Source: CAVQBC01 sp963848415 (GTDB lineage: Bacteria; Actinomycetota; Thermoleophilia; Solirubrobacterales; Solirubrobacteraceae). Taken from it: a stretch of DNA of 64,000 nt. Made by a program: the position numbers and the translations under genes. Positions 39,889-48,399 of the stretch are shown piece after piece (the first letter of the stretch is position 1; every line of letters starts with the position of its first letter). The stretch spans positions 3,168,535 through 3,232,534 of the forward strand of contig CAWKDN010000001.1 in the NCBI GenBank assembly GCA_963848415.1, given 5' to 3'. The notes beneath the pieces are model-generated. The model worked only from the letters and a program-made list of their open reading frames with translations, was not told the DNA's origin and did not search any database.

Positions 39889-41157
39889 TCAGAGGCCCCC
39901 GTGCTCCTCGACGGCCGGCTGCTGGAGGCTCTGCCCGCCCTCAGAGGCGATCCAGCCCGCCGACACGACGAGCCTGACGTCGTCCAGCGCCGCGAGATCG
40001 GCGAGCGGGTCGCCGCCGACCACGAGCGCGTCGGCAGCGTAACCGGGCAGCAGCCGCCCGAGCTCGCGTTGGCGCCCGACGAGCGCCGCTCCGGTCGTGG
40101 TGGCTGCGCGCACGGCGTCGAGGCTCGAGAGGCCGCCGTACTCGGCGAGCAGTCGCATCTCGCCGACGACGCTGGACTGCGACGCCGGCGTGTAGGACGT
40201 GTCGGTGCCGGCGGCGATGGGGATGCCGCGCTCGCGGGCTCCGGCGATCGTCACGCGCAAGGCGGCCAGCATCTCCTGTCCGCGCGGCACCAGCCGCGGG
40301 TCGGTGTACTCGCCGCCCGGCTCCGCGAGATCGCGGACGGCGGACACGGTCGGGACGAGATAGGTCCCGCGGGCCCGCATGAGGTCGAGCGTTGCGGCGG
40401 AGGCGAACGTCCCGTGCTCGACGGATCGCACGCCGGCGAGGATCGAGTCCCGGATGCCCTCGTCGCCGTGACCGTGGCACGCCACGCCACCTCGCAGTCG
40501 CCGCGCCGCGTCGACCACGGCGCGGATCTGGCGCACGTCGTAGACCTGGACGCGCGGATCCTGCTCGAACAGGCCGGCCCGCTCGGTCGAGCGGGTCTTG
40601 ACGAGATCGACCCCGCGCGCGACGTTGACGCTGGTCATGTAGCGCAGCGCCTCGGGCGTGCGGACACCGTCGGGCAGCGTCGCCAGCGGAGCGAGACGGG
40701 GATCCGCGAGCACGCTGTCGCCCAGGTTCGGCGTCACGAACAGACCGGCGGCGAAGGTGCGCGGGATCCCGAGGCCGCCCTGCTCGGAGAGCGCCCGCAG
40801 CCCGACGTCCTGGTAGAACGACGTCGAGCCCGAGCGGATCGCCGTCGCCCCGCCCGCAAGGGCCTGCCGAGCCGCGGCGACGGTGGCCGCGTGGGTGTGC
40901 GCGTCGAGCAAGCCGGGCACGACGAAGGCGCCCGCCACGTCGATCCTGCGCCCGGCGCCGGCGGGGCGGGCGCCGCGGCCGGCGCGTCGGACCACACCAC
41001 GCGCGAACACGATCGTGGCGTCGTCGGTGACCTCACCGGTCGCGGGGTCGAGCAGCCTCGCTCCGGTCAAGGTCAGCGGCGGGGCGACGCGCTGGGGCGG
41101 CCGGCTGCTTCCCGAACGCGCCCCGGCCGATCGGGCCGTTGCCGCGGATGGACGCAC
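39889..41157 (-). CDS. Amidohydrolase, probably Tat-exported, with a frameshifted signal peptide
   Basis: Amidohydrolase-superfamily TIM-barrel enzyme of the imidazolonepropionase/prolidase-like type (422 aa as read). The N-terminal metal pair is in VPGLLDAHTHAATVAAARQA, a likely bridging Lys is in RGVDLVKTRSTERAG, the later His residues are in GVACHGHGDEGIRDSILAG and VEHGTF, and the Asp is in PIAAGTDTSYTP. Upstream of the GTG at 41157, frame-matched sequence encodes LTRRGALAGAAAAGAAAL, a clear Tat signal, but a stop cuts it off from the ATG at 41239, which has a GAGGGGGGAG ribosome-binding site. Removing one base just after ATGACGGAC would join them (span 3n+1). The full gene is thus likely 39889-41239. 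The substrate is unknown. Confidence 0.82.
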   Translation of the reverse strand: MRPSAATARSAGARSGSSRPPQRVAPPLTLTGARLLDPATGEVTDDATIVFARGVVRRAGRGARPAGAGRRIDVAGAFVVPGLLDAHTHAATVAAARQALAGGATAIRSGSTSFYQDVGLRALSEQGGLGIPRTFAAGLFVTPNLGDSVLADPRLAPLATLPDGVRTPEALRYMTSVNVARGVDLVKTRSTERAGLFEQDPRVQVYDVRQIRAVVDAARRLRGGVACHGHGDEGIRDSILAGVRSVEHGTFASAATLDLMRARGTYLVPTVSAVRDLAEPGGEYTDPRLVPRGQEMLAALRVTIAGARERGIPIAAGTDTSYTPASQSSVVGEMRLLAEYGGLSSLDAVRAATTTGAALVGRQRELGRLLPGYAADALVVGGDPLADLAALDDVRLVVSAGWIASEGGQSLQQPAVEEHGGL

Positions 41158-41295
41158 CAGTGCAGCCGCGCCCGCAGCCGCCGCTCCGGCCAGCGCCCCC
41201 CGGCGCGTGAGCCCGTGATCAGCGTGATCTGTCCGTCATGACCCGCTCCCCCCTCGAGATGTCCCGCTGCACCCTACTCCGGGGAGCTGTAGGCC

Positions 41296-41658
41296 TCACT
41301 CGGGGCGGTGCGTGACCGCCTCCACGTTGTTGCCCTCGGGATCGAGCACGAACGCGCCGTAGTAGGTGTCGTGGTAGTGCGTCCGCAGCCCCGGCGGGCC
41401 GTTCTCGCGCCCGCCGGCGGCGAGCGCCTCGCGGTGGAAGGCCTCGACGGTCGCCCGGTCAGGTGCGGCGAAGGCGACGTGCAGCGGGGCGGAGGAGGGG
41501 CGGTCGGAGATCCAGAAGTCCGGCTTGCCGTCGCGCCCGAAGCCGACGCCGTAGGGACGGTCCATGAGCGCGACGTAGCCGAGCGGCGCCAGCGCGCGCT
41601 CATAGAACGCGCGGCTGACGGCGAGGTCGGCGACGCCGAGGTTGACGTGGTCGATCAT
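41296..41658 (-). CDS. VOC (glyoxalase-like) family protein
   Basis: Single VOC-fold protein (120 aa): MIDHVNLGVADLAVSRAFYE at the start, FWISDRPSSAPLHVAFAAPD in the middle, and YYGAFVLDPEGNNVEAV at the end with the DPEGN turn and metal-site Glu. This subgroup is usually annotated as glyoxalase/bleomycin resistance protein without a known substrate. There is no ribosome-binding site; TAGCGT lies 10 nt before the ATG, matching the leaderless pattern. Confidence 0.9.
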   Translation of the reverse strand: MIDHVNLGVADLAVSRAFYERALAPLGYVALMDRPYGVGFGRDGKPDFWISDRPSSAPLHVAFAAPDRATVEAFHREALAAGGRENGPPGLRTHYHDTYYGAFVLDPEGNNVEAVTHRPE

Positions 41659-41706
41659 TCCGGCGCCGACGCTACCGCGGCAGCGCCGGCGCCGCTTGGA
41701 CGATTG

Positions 41707-41997
41707 TCAGGGCCGCGGGAGCTTGCGCAGGGCCGGGGTCAGCGGCAGCACCGGCGTGCGCTTGTGCGCGGGCGCCGGCGGCAGCGAGGTCACGACCTCG
41801 GGCTCGTAGCGGCTCTTCTCGGCGCGGTCGATCGCCCCGGCCACCGCGACCGGGGTGGAGGTGAGCATCGGCGCCGAGAACACCCGCGCCGCCGGCCCGC
41901 CGCACGCCGGGCACGCCGCCGACCCCGGCGGCGCGCCCAGCGGCGCGGTCACGTCGAAGCCGCCGTCGCGCTCACAGCGGAACTCGTAGAACGCCAT
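41707..41997 (-). CDS. fmdB: FmdB-type zinc-ribbon regulatory protein
   Basis: Small zinc-ribbon protein (96 aa). It opens MAFYEFRCERDGGFDV, followed by CPACGG, giving one CxxC; the first ligand pair of the usual CxxC...CxxC is reduced to the single Cys in FRCERDG. FVFSAPML-like segment RVFSAPMLTST follows, typical of FmdB. FmdB accompanies formamidase FmdA in several bacteria, where it is proposed to regulate it. Here it begins 9 nt after the fmdA stop with a GGGGCGAGGG leader. The C-terminal half is basic and Pro-rich. Confidence 0.85.
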   Translation of the reverse strand: MAFYEFRCERDGGFDVTAPLGAPPGSAACPACGGPAARVFSAPMLTSTPVAVAGAIDRAEKSRYEPEVVTSLPPAPAHKRTPVLPLTPALRKLPRP

Positions 41998-42006
41998 CCC
42001 TCGCCC

Positions 42007-43263
42007 CTAGTTCGGTGCCATCGGGACCTGCATGCCCTGCGTGACCTGGTGCGGCTTGCCCTCGGCCGTCGGGGCGGGGTCGAAGTCGAAGATCCGCCGC
42101 GGGATGTAGACGGTCGCGCACGAGTTCGGGATGTCGACCACCCCGGACAGCCGCCCCTCGATCGGCGCCGAGCCGAGGATCATGTAGGCCTGGATGTCGG
42201 TGTAGCCGAACTTCATCAGGTAGTCGATCGCGTGGTGGCAGGCGCGCTCGTAGGAGAGCTGGGAGTCCAGGTAGTGCTGCTTGCCCTCGAGGTCGACCGA
42301 CACGCCGGAGAACGCCAGCCACTCGGAGTACTGCGGGTCGCGCAGGCCCGGCATGAAGATCGCGTTCTCAGAGACGCCGTAGATCTCCATCCCGCCCTTG
42401 ATCAGGTCGACGTGCAGGTCCATGAACCCGCCCATCTCGATCGCCCCGCAGAAGGTGATCTCGCCGTCGCCCTGGGAGAAGTGCAGGTCGCCGAAGGACA
42501 GGTTCGCGCCCGGCACGAACACCGGGTAGAAGACGCGCGTGCCGGCGGTGAAGTTCTTGATGTCCTGGTTGCCGCCGTTCTCGCGCGGCGGGGCGGTCCG
42601 CGCCCCCTCGCCGGCGACGCGGTCGAACTCGTCGCCCTCCAGCGTGCCGAGGATCGCGGAGTCCGGCAGCGGCGGCAGCGCCAGCGGCGGCACCCGGTCG
42701 GGGTCGGTGGCGATCAGGTCGGTCTCGCGCTTGGTCCACTTCGCCAGCAGCTCGGCGGAGGGCGCGGTGCCCATCAGGCCGGGGTGGTGGATGCCGACGT
42801 AGGAGCACTCGGGGATGTGGCGCGAGGTGGCCACGTCGCCGGTGAAGTCCCAGATGACCTTGTAAGCGTCGGGGAAGCGGTCGGTGAGGAAGCCGCCGCC
42901 GTTGGTCTTGGCGAAGACGCCGGTGTAGCCCCAGCCCATGCCGGACAGCGGCCCCTCGTCCTCCTGGTCGCAGGCGTCGATCTCGAGGATGTCGACGATC
43001 AGCAGGTCGCCCGGCTCGGCGCCCTCGACGTGGAAGGGCCCGCTGAGCACGTGGACGCCCGGCAGCGGCGCGTTGCGGACGTCGTCGGCGGAGTCGTCGT
43101 TCTTGATCGCGCCGTCGAACCACTCGCGGCAGTCCGCCCGGAAGACGTCGCCCGGCTTGACCGTGACCGGCGCCGGGATGTCCGGGTGCCAGCGGTTGTG
43201 CCCGACGTGCTTCTGATCGGTGAACTTCTTCGAGTTGTCCAGCGGGAACAGGTTGCGAGGCAC
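42007..43263 (-). CDS. fmdA: Formamidase/acetamidase
   Basis: FmdA/AmdA-family amidohydrolase (418 aa, normal length) that hydrolyses formamide to formate and ammonia. Family stretches include VGHNRWHPDIPAPVTVKPGD near residue 20, FRADCREWFDGAIKND, GHLSGPFHVEGAEPGDLLIV-like segment (SGPFHVEGAEPGDLLIVDIL) near 78, PGLMGTAPSAELL near 148, and FGDLHFSQGDGEITFCGAIE near 262. GTG 43263 is chosen because an AGGAGGAG ribosome-binding site precedes it at ideal spacing and the N-terminus then matches the family. fmdB follows 9 nt downstream, so the pair forms an operon for nitrogen scavenging from formamide. Confidence 0.94.
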   Translation of the reverse strand: MPRNLFPLDNSKKFTDQKHVGHNRWHPDIPAPVTVKPGDVFRADCREWFDGAIKNDDSADDVRNAPLPGVHVLSGPFHVEGAEPGDLLIVDILEIDACDQEDEGPLSGMGWGYTGVFAKTNGGGFLTDRFPDAYKVIWDFTGDVATSRHIPECSYVGIHHPGLMGTAPSAELLAKWTKRETDLIATDPDRVPPLALPPLPDSAILGTLEGDEFDRVAGEGARTAPPRENGGNQDIKNFTAGTRVFYPVFVPGANLSFGDLHFSQGDGEITFCGAIEMGGFMDLHVDLIKGGMEIYGVSENAIFMPGLRDPQYSEWLAFSGVSVDLEGKQHYLDSQLSYERACHHAIDYLMKFGYTDIQAYMILGSAPIEGRLSGVVDIPNSCATVYIPRRIFDFDPAPTAEGKPHQVTQGMQVPMAPN

Positions 43264-43393
43264 AGTCGACTCCTCCTGCTTCGTGGTTCCGCTTGCATAC
43301 GGACCGCCCGCTCGGCGACCCCCCCGCAGCCACCCCACCGGATCGCGGCGGTGCTGTCAACCCCGGCTTGCCCGACCGCGCGTCGAGCGCGCT

Positions 43394-44944
43394 TCACCAC
43401 TCGGGCGAACGACCGGCCGGCTGTCGCGCCGGCCGGATGCCCTGTGCGAAGCGGAACCGCCCGTCGGGGTCGTAGCGGGCCTTGATCCGCTGCAGCCGCG
43501 GGTAGTTGACGCCGTAGTAGGCGTGCTCCCAGTCCTCGAGGCCGCGGTCGATGTAGTTCTGGTAGCTGTAGCCCGAGACGTGCGGGCGCATGGCGGCATA
43601 GATGCCGCGCGCCCAGGCGATGTTCGCCCGCGCGACCGACGGCGGGTCCTGCGCGCCCCAGAAGTTCAGGTAGACGATGTGGCTCAGCGCGTCGCGGTGC
43701 ACGAAGGCGGTCGCGCGCGCGGGGATCCGGTTGACCGCCGAGCGCGGGCCGATCGCCTCGATCTGCACCCCGCCCTCGTGGGCGCCGGCGCCGCCGGGCC
43801 AGCGCTCGATCCAGCCGAGCATCGTCTCGATCGCCGCGCGCGAGAGCGGCTCGCGCGCGAAGTCCGAGCGCTGGTAGTTCGGGTACAGCGTCGTGTCGCA
43901 GGTCACGCCGCCGCCCGGTTGGACCGTGCAGCCGTCGGGCTTCCACGCCTGGGCGAAGGGCACGGTCTGCACCGTCGTCGTCAGCGGGCCGACGGCCAGC
44001 AGCGGCGCGAGCAGGTCGCGCAGGTCGGCCTGGGAGCCGTAGAAGATCCCGCCGGTGGTGGCGCGCAGCTGGTCGGGGCCGGTGCCGGAGGCCGGCGGCG
44101 TCTTGACGGCCCGGAAGGTGGACTCGGCCAGCGCGGCGGGCGCGGTGGGGATGCTGCGCTGCCAGGCTTCGAGCGCCTCGGTGGCGTCCGCCCACGCGAA
44201 GGTCAGGCCGAAGGTCGAGAGCTCCGGCGTCGGATGGGTCCGGAAGGTGAACTCGGTCGCGATCCCGAAGTTGCCGCCGCCGCCGCCGCGGCAGGCCCAG
44301 AACAGCGCCGGCTCGGTGTCCTCGTCGCAGCGCACGACGCTGCCGTCGGCGAGCACGACCTCGGCCGAGACCATCGAGTCGACCAGCAGCCCGCCGGTGC
44401 GCGTCATGTGGCTGAAGCCGCCGCCGAGCGCCAGCCCGCCGACGCCGACCGTCGGGCAGGTGCCGGTCGGGATCGAGAGCTGCTCGGCGAGGATCAGGTC
44501 CTCGTAGACCGACAGGTTGTTCGCGCCCGCGCCCACGCGCACCGTGCCGGCCCGGCGGTCGACGGCCACGCCGGCCATGCGCGAGACGTCGGCGACGATG
44601 CCGCGCGTGTTGCAGTAGCCCTCGAAGGAGTGGCGGCCGCTGCGGGCCGAGAGCGGCCAGTCGCGCGCGCAGGCGAACTCGATCACGCGGGCGACGTCGC
44701 GCGGGGTCTCGCAGAAGGCGATCGCGCGCGGCGGCACATCCAGGCGGACGTTCCACAGCTGCGCCGCGGCGCCGTAGCCGCTGTCGCCGGGAACGACGAG
44801 CGGGCCGCGCAGCTGCCGCGCGAGCCGCTGCAGCGTCGCGCGCGGCCGGCGGCCGAGCGCCGGGGCGCCGGTGAGGCCCGCGGCGGCGGCGCCGGCGATG
44901 GCGGCGCCCGCGCGCGCGAGCAGCCGCCGCCGGCTGAGGGTCAT
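43394..44944 (-). CDS. Tat-exported FAD-linked oxidoreductase (BBE/PCMH type)
   Basis: Berberine-bridge-enzyme-like flavoprotein (516 aa). The N-terminus is a Tat signal, LSRRRLLARAGAAIAGAAAA, so it is exported folded. The PCMH FAD domain shows LSARSGRHSFEGYC near residue 100, whose His is the usual 8-alpha-histidyl FAD anchor, and GTCPTVGVGGLALGGGFSHM near 160, whose Cys matches the second covalent anchor of bicovalent members. The BBE domain ends with the typical NYPRLQRIKARYDPDGRFRF. Such enzymes oxidise sugars or aromatic/alkaloid-like compounds and produce H2O2. ATG 44944 overlaps the stop of the enoyl-CoA hydratase gene (ATGA). Confidence 0.93.
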   Translation of the reverse strand: MTLSRRRLLARAGAAIAGAAAAGLTGAPALGRRPRATLQRLARQLRGPLVVPGDSGYGAAAQLWNVRLDVPPRAIAFCETPRDVARVIEFACARDWPLSARSGRHSFEGYCNTRGIVADVSRMAGVAVDRRAGTVRVGAGANNLSVYEDLILAEQLSIPTGTCPTVGVGGLALGGGFSHMTRTGGLLVDSMVSAEVVLADGSVVRCDEDTEPALFWACRGGGGGNFGIATEFTFRTHPTPELSTFGLTFAWADATEALEAWQRSIPTAPAALAESTFRAVKTPPASGTGPDQLRATTGGIFYGSQADLRDLLAPLLAVGPLTTTVQTVPFAQAWKPDGCTVQPGGGVTCDTTLYPNYQRSDFAREPLSRAAIETMLGWIERWPGGAGAHEGGVQIEAIGPRSAVNRIPARATAFVHRDALSHIVYLNFWGAQDPPSVARANIAWARGIYAAMRPHVSGYSYQNYIDRGLEDWEHAYYGVNYPRLQRIKARYDPDGRFRFAQGIRPARQPAGRSPEW

Positions 44945-45738
44945 TCGCCCCGCCAGATCGGCGCGCGCTTCTCCAGGAAGGCGGTCATGCCCTCCTGGGC
45001 GTCGCAGGTCATGGCGTTGGTGGCCATCGTCTCGCTCATGTGCCGGTAGGCCTCGTCCTGCGGCAGGTCGATCTGCTCGTAGAAGGCGGCCTTGCCGATC
45101 GCCATGGTCAGCGGGCTGGAATCGGCGATCCGCTCGGCCAGGCGGGCGACCTCGGCGTCGAGCGCCTCGGGCGCCACGACCCGGTTGACCAGCCCCCAAT
45201 CCGCGGCCGTCGCCGCGTCGACCGGCTCGCCGGTCAGCAGCATCTCCAGCGCGCGCTTGCGCCCGATCGCGCGCGAGAGCGGCACCATCGGCGTCGAGCA
45301 GAAGAGCCCGATCCGCACCCCCGGGGTGGCGAAGGTCGCGACGTCGGCCGCCACCGCGAGGTCGCAGGCGGCGACGAGCTGGCAGCCGGCGGCGAACGCG
45401 CTGCCGTGCACCGCCGCGACGACGGGCTGCGGGACGCGCTGGACGGCCTGCATCAGCCGCTCGCAGGTGGCGAAGATCTCGCGCTCGGCCTCGAGCGTGC
45501 GCTCGACCAGCTCGGAGAGGTCGTGGCCCGCCGAGAAGGCGGGGCCCTCGCCGCGCAGGACGATCACGCGCGCCTCGGGCCGCGCCGCCTGGCGCTCGAG
45601 CTCGGCGGTCAGCTCCTCCATCAGGGCGACCGAGAGGGCGTTGCGCTGGCGAGGGCGGTCGAGCGTGATCGTGGTGGTCGCGCCCTGCTCGTCGACGCGC
45701 AGGTGCTCGCGGGGTGGGGCGCTGGTCGGGACGGACAC
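44941..45738 (-). CDS. Enoyl-CoA hydratase/isomerase family protein
   Basis: Crotonase-fold protein (265 aa). The first oxyanion segment is FSAGHDLSELVE near residue 72 and the second is AAVHGSAFAAGCQLVAACDL near residue 112, with the region of the catalytic Glu in TPGVRIGLFCSTPMVPLSR. The C-terminal helices have the trimer pattern. GTG 45738 has an AGGAGG ribosome-binding site; longer in-frame starts give a non-family N-terminus. It is the first gene of an operon with the Tat flavoprotein. Its CoA substrate is unknown. Confidence 0.92.
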   Translation of the reverse strand: MSVPTSAPPREHLRVDEQGATTTITLDRPRQRNALSVALMEELTAELERQAARPEARVIVLRGEGPAFSAGHDLSELVERTLEAEREIFATCERLMQAVQRVPQPVVAAVHGSAFAAGCQLVAACDLAVAADVATFATPGVRIGLFCSTPMVPLSRAIGRKRALEMLLTGEPVDAATAADWGLVNRVVAPEALDAEVARLAERIADSSPLTMAIGKAAFYEQIDLPQDEAYRHMSETMATNAMTCDAQEGMTAFLEKRAPIWRGE

Positions 45739-45896
45739 TGCTCGCCTCCTGGGCTTGCTCGCGGTCTCGCCGGAGGGTACCCGTGCGCGCCGGCGAGGGG
45801 GAGTCGGGACGGCGGTGTCGAATGCGTCGGGCAATGTCTGCCCACGCCACCCCACGGCGCGCGCCGACCACCCGGCCTGCCACCATCTGAGAGCCA

Positions 45897-46579
45897 GTGG
45901 CGACCCGCCGACGCGACACGACGAACAGCAGAGTGGAAGCCTGGCCCGGCCTCGTCGCCCTCGGGGCCCTCCTGCTTCTCGTCAGCCTGTTCCTCGACTG
46001 GTACGAGCCGGGCGTGACCGCCTGGACGGCCTTCGAGGCCTGGGACCTGATCCTCGCGGCGCTGGCCGTCGCGGCGCTCGTGGCTTCGGCCGGGCTGCTC
46101 GCGCCCGAGCTGGCCTACGTCGACCGAGCGTGGCTCGCGCCCGCCGCGGCGGCGCCGCTGATCATCGTCGTGGCCGAGATGCTCAACCCCCCGCCGGCGG
46201 TCGACGGGGCGGCGCCCGAGCTGGGCGCCTGGCTGGCGCTGGCCAGCACGCTGCTGATGGCGGCCGGCGCGATCCTGACCTTCGGGCGCGTCCACTTCGC
46301 CGTCGAGGTCGAGCGGCGCGACCCGCGCCGGCGCGTGCAGGCCGTCGACAGCCGGCGCGACCGGACCAGCGACTCGCCCGCCGTGCCCAGCCCGGCCGCG
46401 GAGAGCCGGCGCGCCGAGGGGACCGGAGTGCCGGGGCCGGAGGCCGGCGAGCCGGACGAAAGCCGCCGGCCGAGCGCCGCCGCGGCCGCAGCTGGCTGCA
46501 ACGAGAAGCGGACGAGGCCGCGGCCGAGCCGGCGGCGGGCGAGGACCCCGAGCAGCGGCCGGGCGCCGGGCGCGGCTGA
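45897..46579 (+). pseudogene. Four-helix membrane protein gene with an apparent frameshift
   Basis: From GTG 45897 the frame encodes a short basic start and about four hydrophobic segments: GLVALGALLLLVSLFLDWYE, AWDLILAALAVAALVASAGL, APAAAAPLIIVVAEM and LGAWLALASTLLMAAGAIL, then a polar tail. The tail as read runs 260 codons into the next gene. One frame over, QREADEAAAEPAAGEDPEQR ends at a TGA (46577) that overlaps the ATG of the coiled-coil gene as TGATG. One missing base between about 46440 and 46490 would join the two parts (span 3n+2), giving about 227 aa. The LDWYE motif after the first helix is shared by several actinobacterial small membrane proteins. Function unknown. Confidence 0.6.
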
Positions 46580-48399
46580 TGCCCGGGCGCCGCGAGCTCG
46601 GGTTCGAGGTCGAGCGCTTCGGCTGGACGACGGCCGACCGCCTCGAGGTCGTCGGGCGCTGGTACGGCCTGCGCGGCCGGCGCTTCGTGCGCCCGGTCCT
46701 GACGATCGCCGTCGGCGAGGACCGCCGCCGGCTCGTCGCCCTGCTCGAGCACAAGCCGTGGGCCCCCGCCGAGGGCGAGTCCTGGATCGCCGCCTTCGAC
46801 TGGGCCGGCGAGCGCACCGGCGTCGGGCCGGCCGAGCTCGAGGTCGGGCGCAACCTCGTGGTCGAGTTGCCGCCCCCGCGGCTGCCGCGCCGGCGGCCCA
46901 AGCCCGCCGAGCCGCCGCCGGAGGCCCCCGTCGAGACCGACGCCGACGCGCCCGCGCTGCGCCCCGACGAGGTCGACGAGCTCGAGGTCGAGCTGTGGCG
47001 CGTGCGGGCGGCGCTGGCCGCGGCGCGCGAGGACGCCGAGGCGGCACGGGCCGAGAACGACCGCGACCGGGAGGGCGAGCGGGCCGAGCGCGAGCGGCTC
47101 GCGGAGGCGACGGCCGCGACCGAGAGCTCGTTGCGGGCCGACCTGGGCGAGCAGCAGCGACTCCACGACGAGGTGGCGGCCGAGCGGACGCGGCTCGACG
47201 AGGAGCTGACCACCGCCAGGGCGGAGATCGACCAGCTCCGCGGCGAGTTCGCCGAGGCCGCCGAGGAGACCGAGCAGGCGCTCGCCCGCGAGCGCCAGGT
47301 GACGGCAAGCGTGCGCGAGGAGCTGGCCGCCACCCAGCGCGAGCTGTCGGACGCCCGTGAGGGCCACGGCCGCGAGGCGCTGCGGCTGCGCGAAGAGGTC
47401 GAGCTGTGGCAGGGCCGCTTCGCGGAGGAGCAGCAGGCCCACCATCGCGTCCGCGGGGAGCTCGCCACCACCCACGAGGAGCTCGCCGCGGCCGTCGCCC
47501 GTGACGATCCACCCGGCGCCGCGGAGCGCGCCGACGCGGCCGCCGCCGCGCGCGACGAGGCGCTCGCCGCGCTCGGCGCCGCGGCGCAGGAGCGCGACCG
47601 CACGCGCGACGAGCTGCTGCGCACGGTCCGCGAGCGCGACGAGGCGAAGCAGGCGCGCGACGACGCGGCCGGCGACCGCGATCGGGCGCTCGCCGCCCGC
47701 GACGCCGCCGAGGCCGCGCTCCGCGACGCGCGCGCGGCCTCGACCGAAGAGGACGCCCCGCCCGGCAACGGTGTCTCGGGCGAGACGACCACGGGTCGCC
47801 TGGCCCCGTTGCTCGGTCGCCGCCCGCCGCAGCCGCCGCCGGGCGACGCGCCGGGCGCCGACGCGGACGACGTCACCCGACCCACCGCCGCGCTCTCGCG
47901 TACCCCGGCCGCCGGCCGGACGACCGACGCCGCCGCGCCCACCGGCGGCGTGGACGCCGGCCCGGAGGAGCCCACGGTCGAGGCGAACGGGAACGGCAAC
48001 GGCAACGGCACGCCCGCCGAGCCGCTCGGCGCCCGCGTGGCCAGGGCGGTCAGCGAGACCGCCGAGCGCGCGGCCGGTCAACTCCAGCGGCTCACCGCCG
48101 GGAGCGCCGGCCGCACCGCGACCGAGGAGGAGGCGACGCCGGCCGGCGACGAGGCCGTGTCGCCGGTCACGCCCGAGTCGCCCGGCAGCCGCGCGCGGGC
48201 GCGCAGCGCCCGTGCCGCCGAGCTGGTCGCCAGGCGCAGCACCGCGAGCGAGGGCGGCCGCGCCGCGCGCGAGCCGGTGGCCCGGCGCTCGACGCAGGAC
48301 GAGTCGCCCAAGGCGCTGTGGGCGATGCGCGTCGCCGCCCTGGCGCTCGTCGCCGTGATGCTGTTCGCGCTGGTGATCCTCGTCAGCGCGCTCGCCTGA
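46579..48399 (+). CDS. Large coiled-coil protein with C-terminal membrane anchor
   Basis: A 606-aa protein not assigned to a named family. Residues 1-100 look like a small beta-rich domain (LGFEVERFGWTTADRLEVVG, RRFVRPVLTIAV). Residues about 130-390 form a long, highly charged coiled coil of Glu/Arg/Ala heptads. Residues 400-580 are low-complexity and probably disordered, including a (Asn-Gly)4 run coded by four AACGGS hexamers. The last 22 residues (VAALALVAVMLFALVILVSA) form one membrane helix with almost nothing after it, so it is tail-anchored with a cytosolic body. It overlaps the preceding membrane-protein gene (TGATG). A structural or envelope-associated role is possible but unproven. 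Confidence 0.82.
   Translation: MPGRRELGFEVERFGWTTADRLEVVGRWYGLRGRRFVRPVLTIAVGEDRRRLVALLEHKPWAPAEGESWIAAFDWAGERTGVGPAELEVGRNLVVELPPPRLPRRRPKPAEPPPEAPVETDADAPALRPDEVDELEVELWRVRAALAAAREDAEAARAENDRDREGERAERERLAEATAATESSLRADLGEQQRLHDEVAAERTRLDEELTTARAEIDQLRGEFAEAAEETEQALARERQVTASVREELAATQRELSDAREGHGREALRLREEVELWQGRFAEEQQAHHRVRGELATTHEELAAAVARDDPPGAAERADAAAAARDEALAALGAAAQERDRTRDELLRTVRERDEAKQARDDAAGDRDRALAARDAAEAALRDARAASTEEDAPPGNGVSGETTTGRLAPLLGRRPPQPPPGDAPGADADDVTRPTAALSRTPAAGRTTDAAAPTGGVDAGPEEPTVEANGNGNGNGTPAEPLGARVARAVSETAERAAGQLQRLTAGSAGRTATEEEATPAGDEAVSPVTPESPGSRARARSARAAELVARRSTASEGGRAAREPVARRSTQDESPKALWAMRVAALALVAVMLFALVILVSALA

Noticed and set aside
47986..48009. Hexanucleotide repeat as phase-variable tract
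   Set aside because: Only four AACGGS units within a disordered protein segment, in frame, so length change would not alter the frame.
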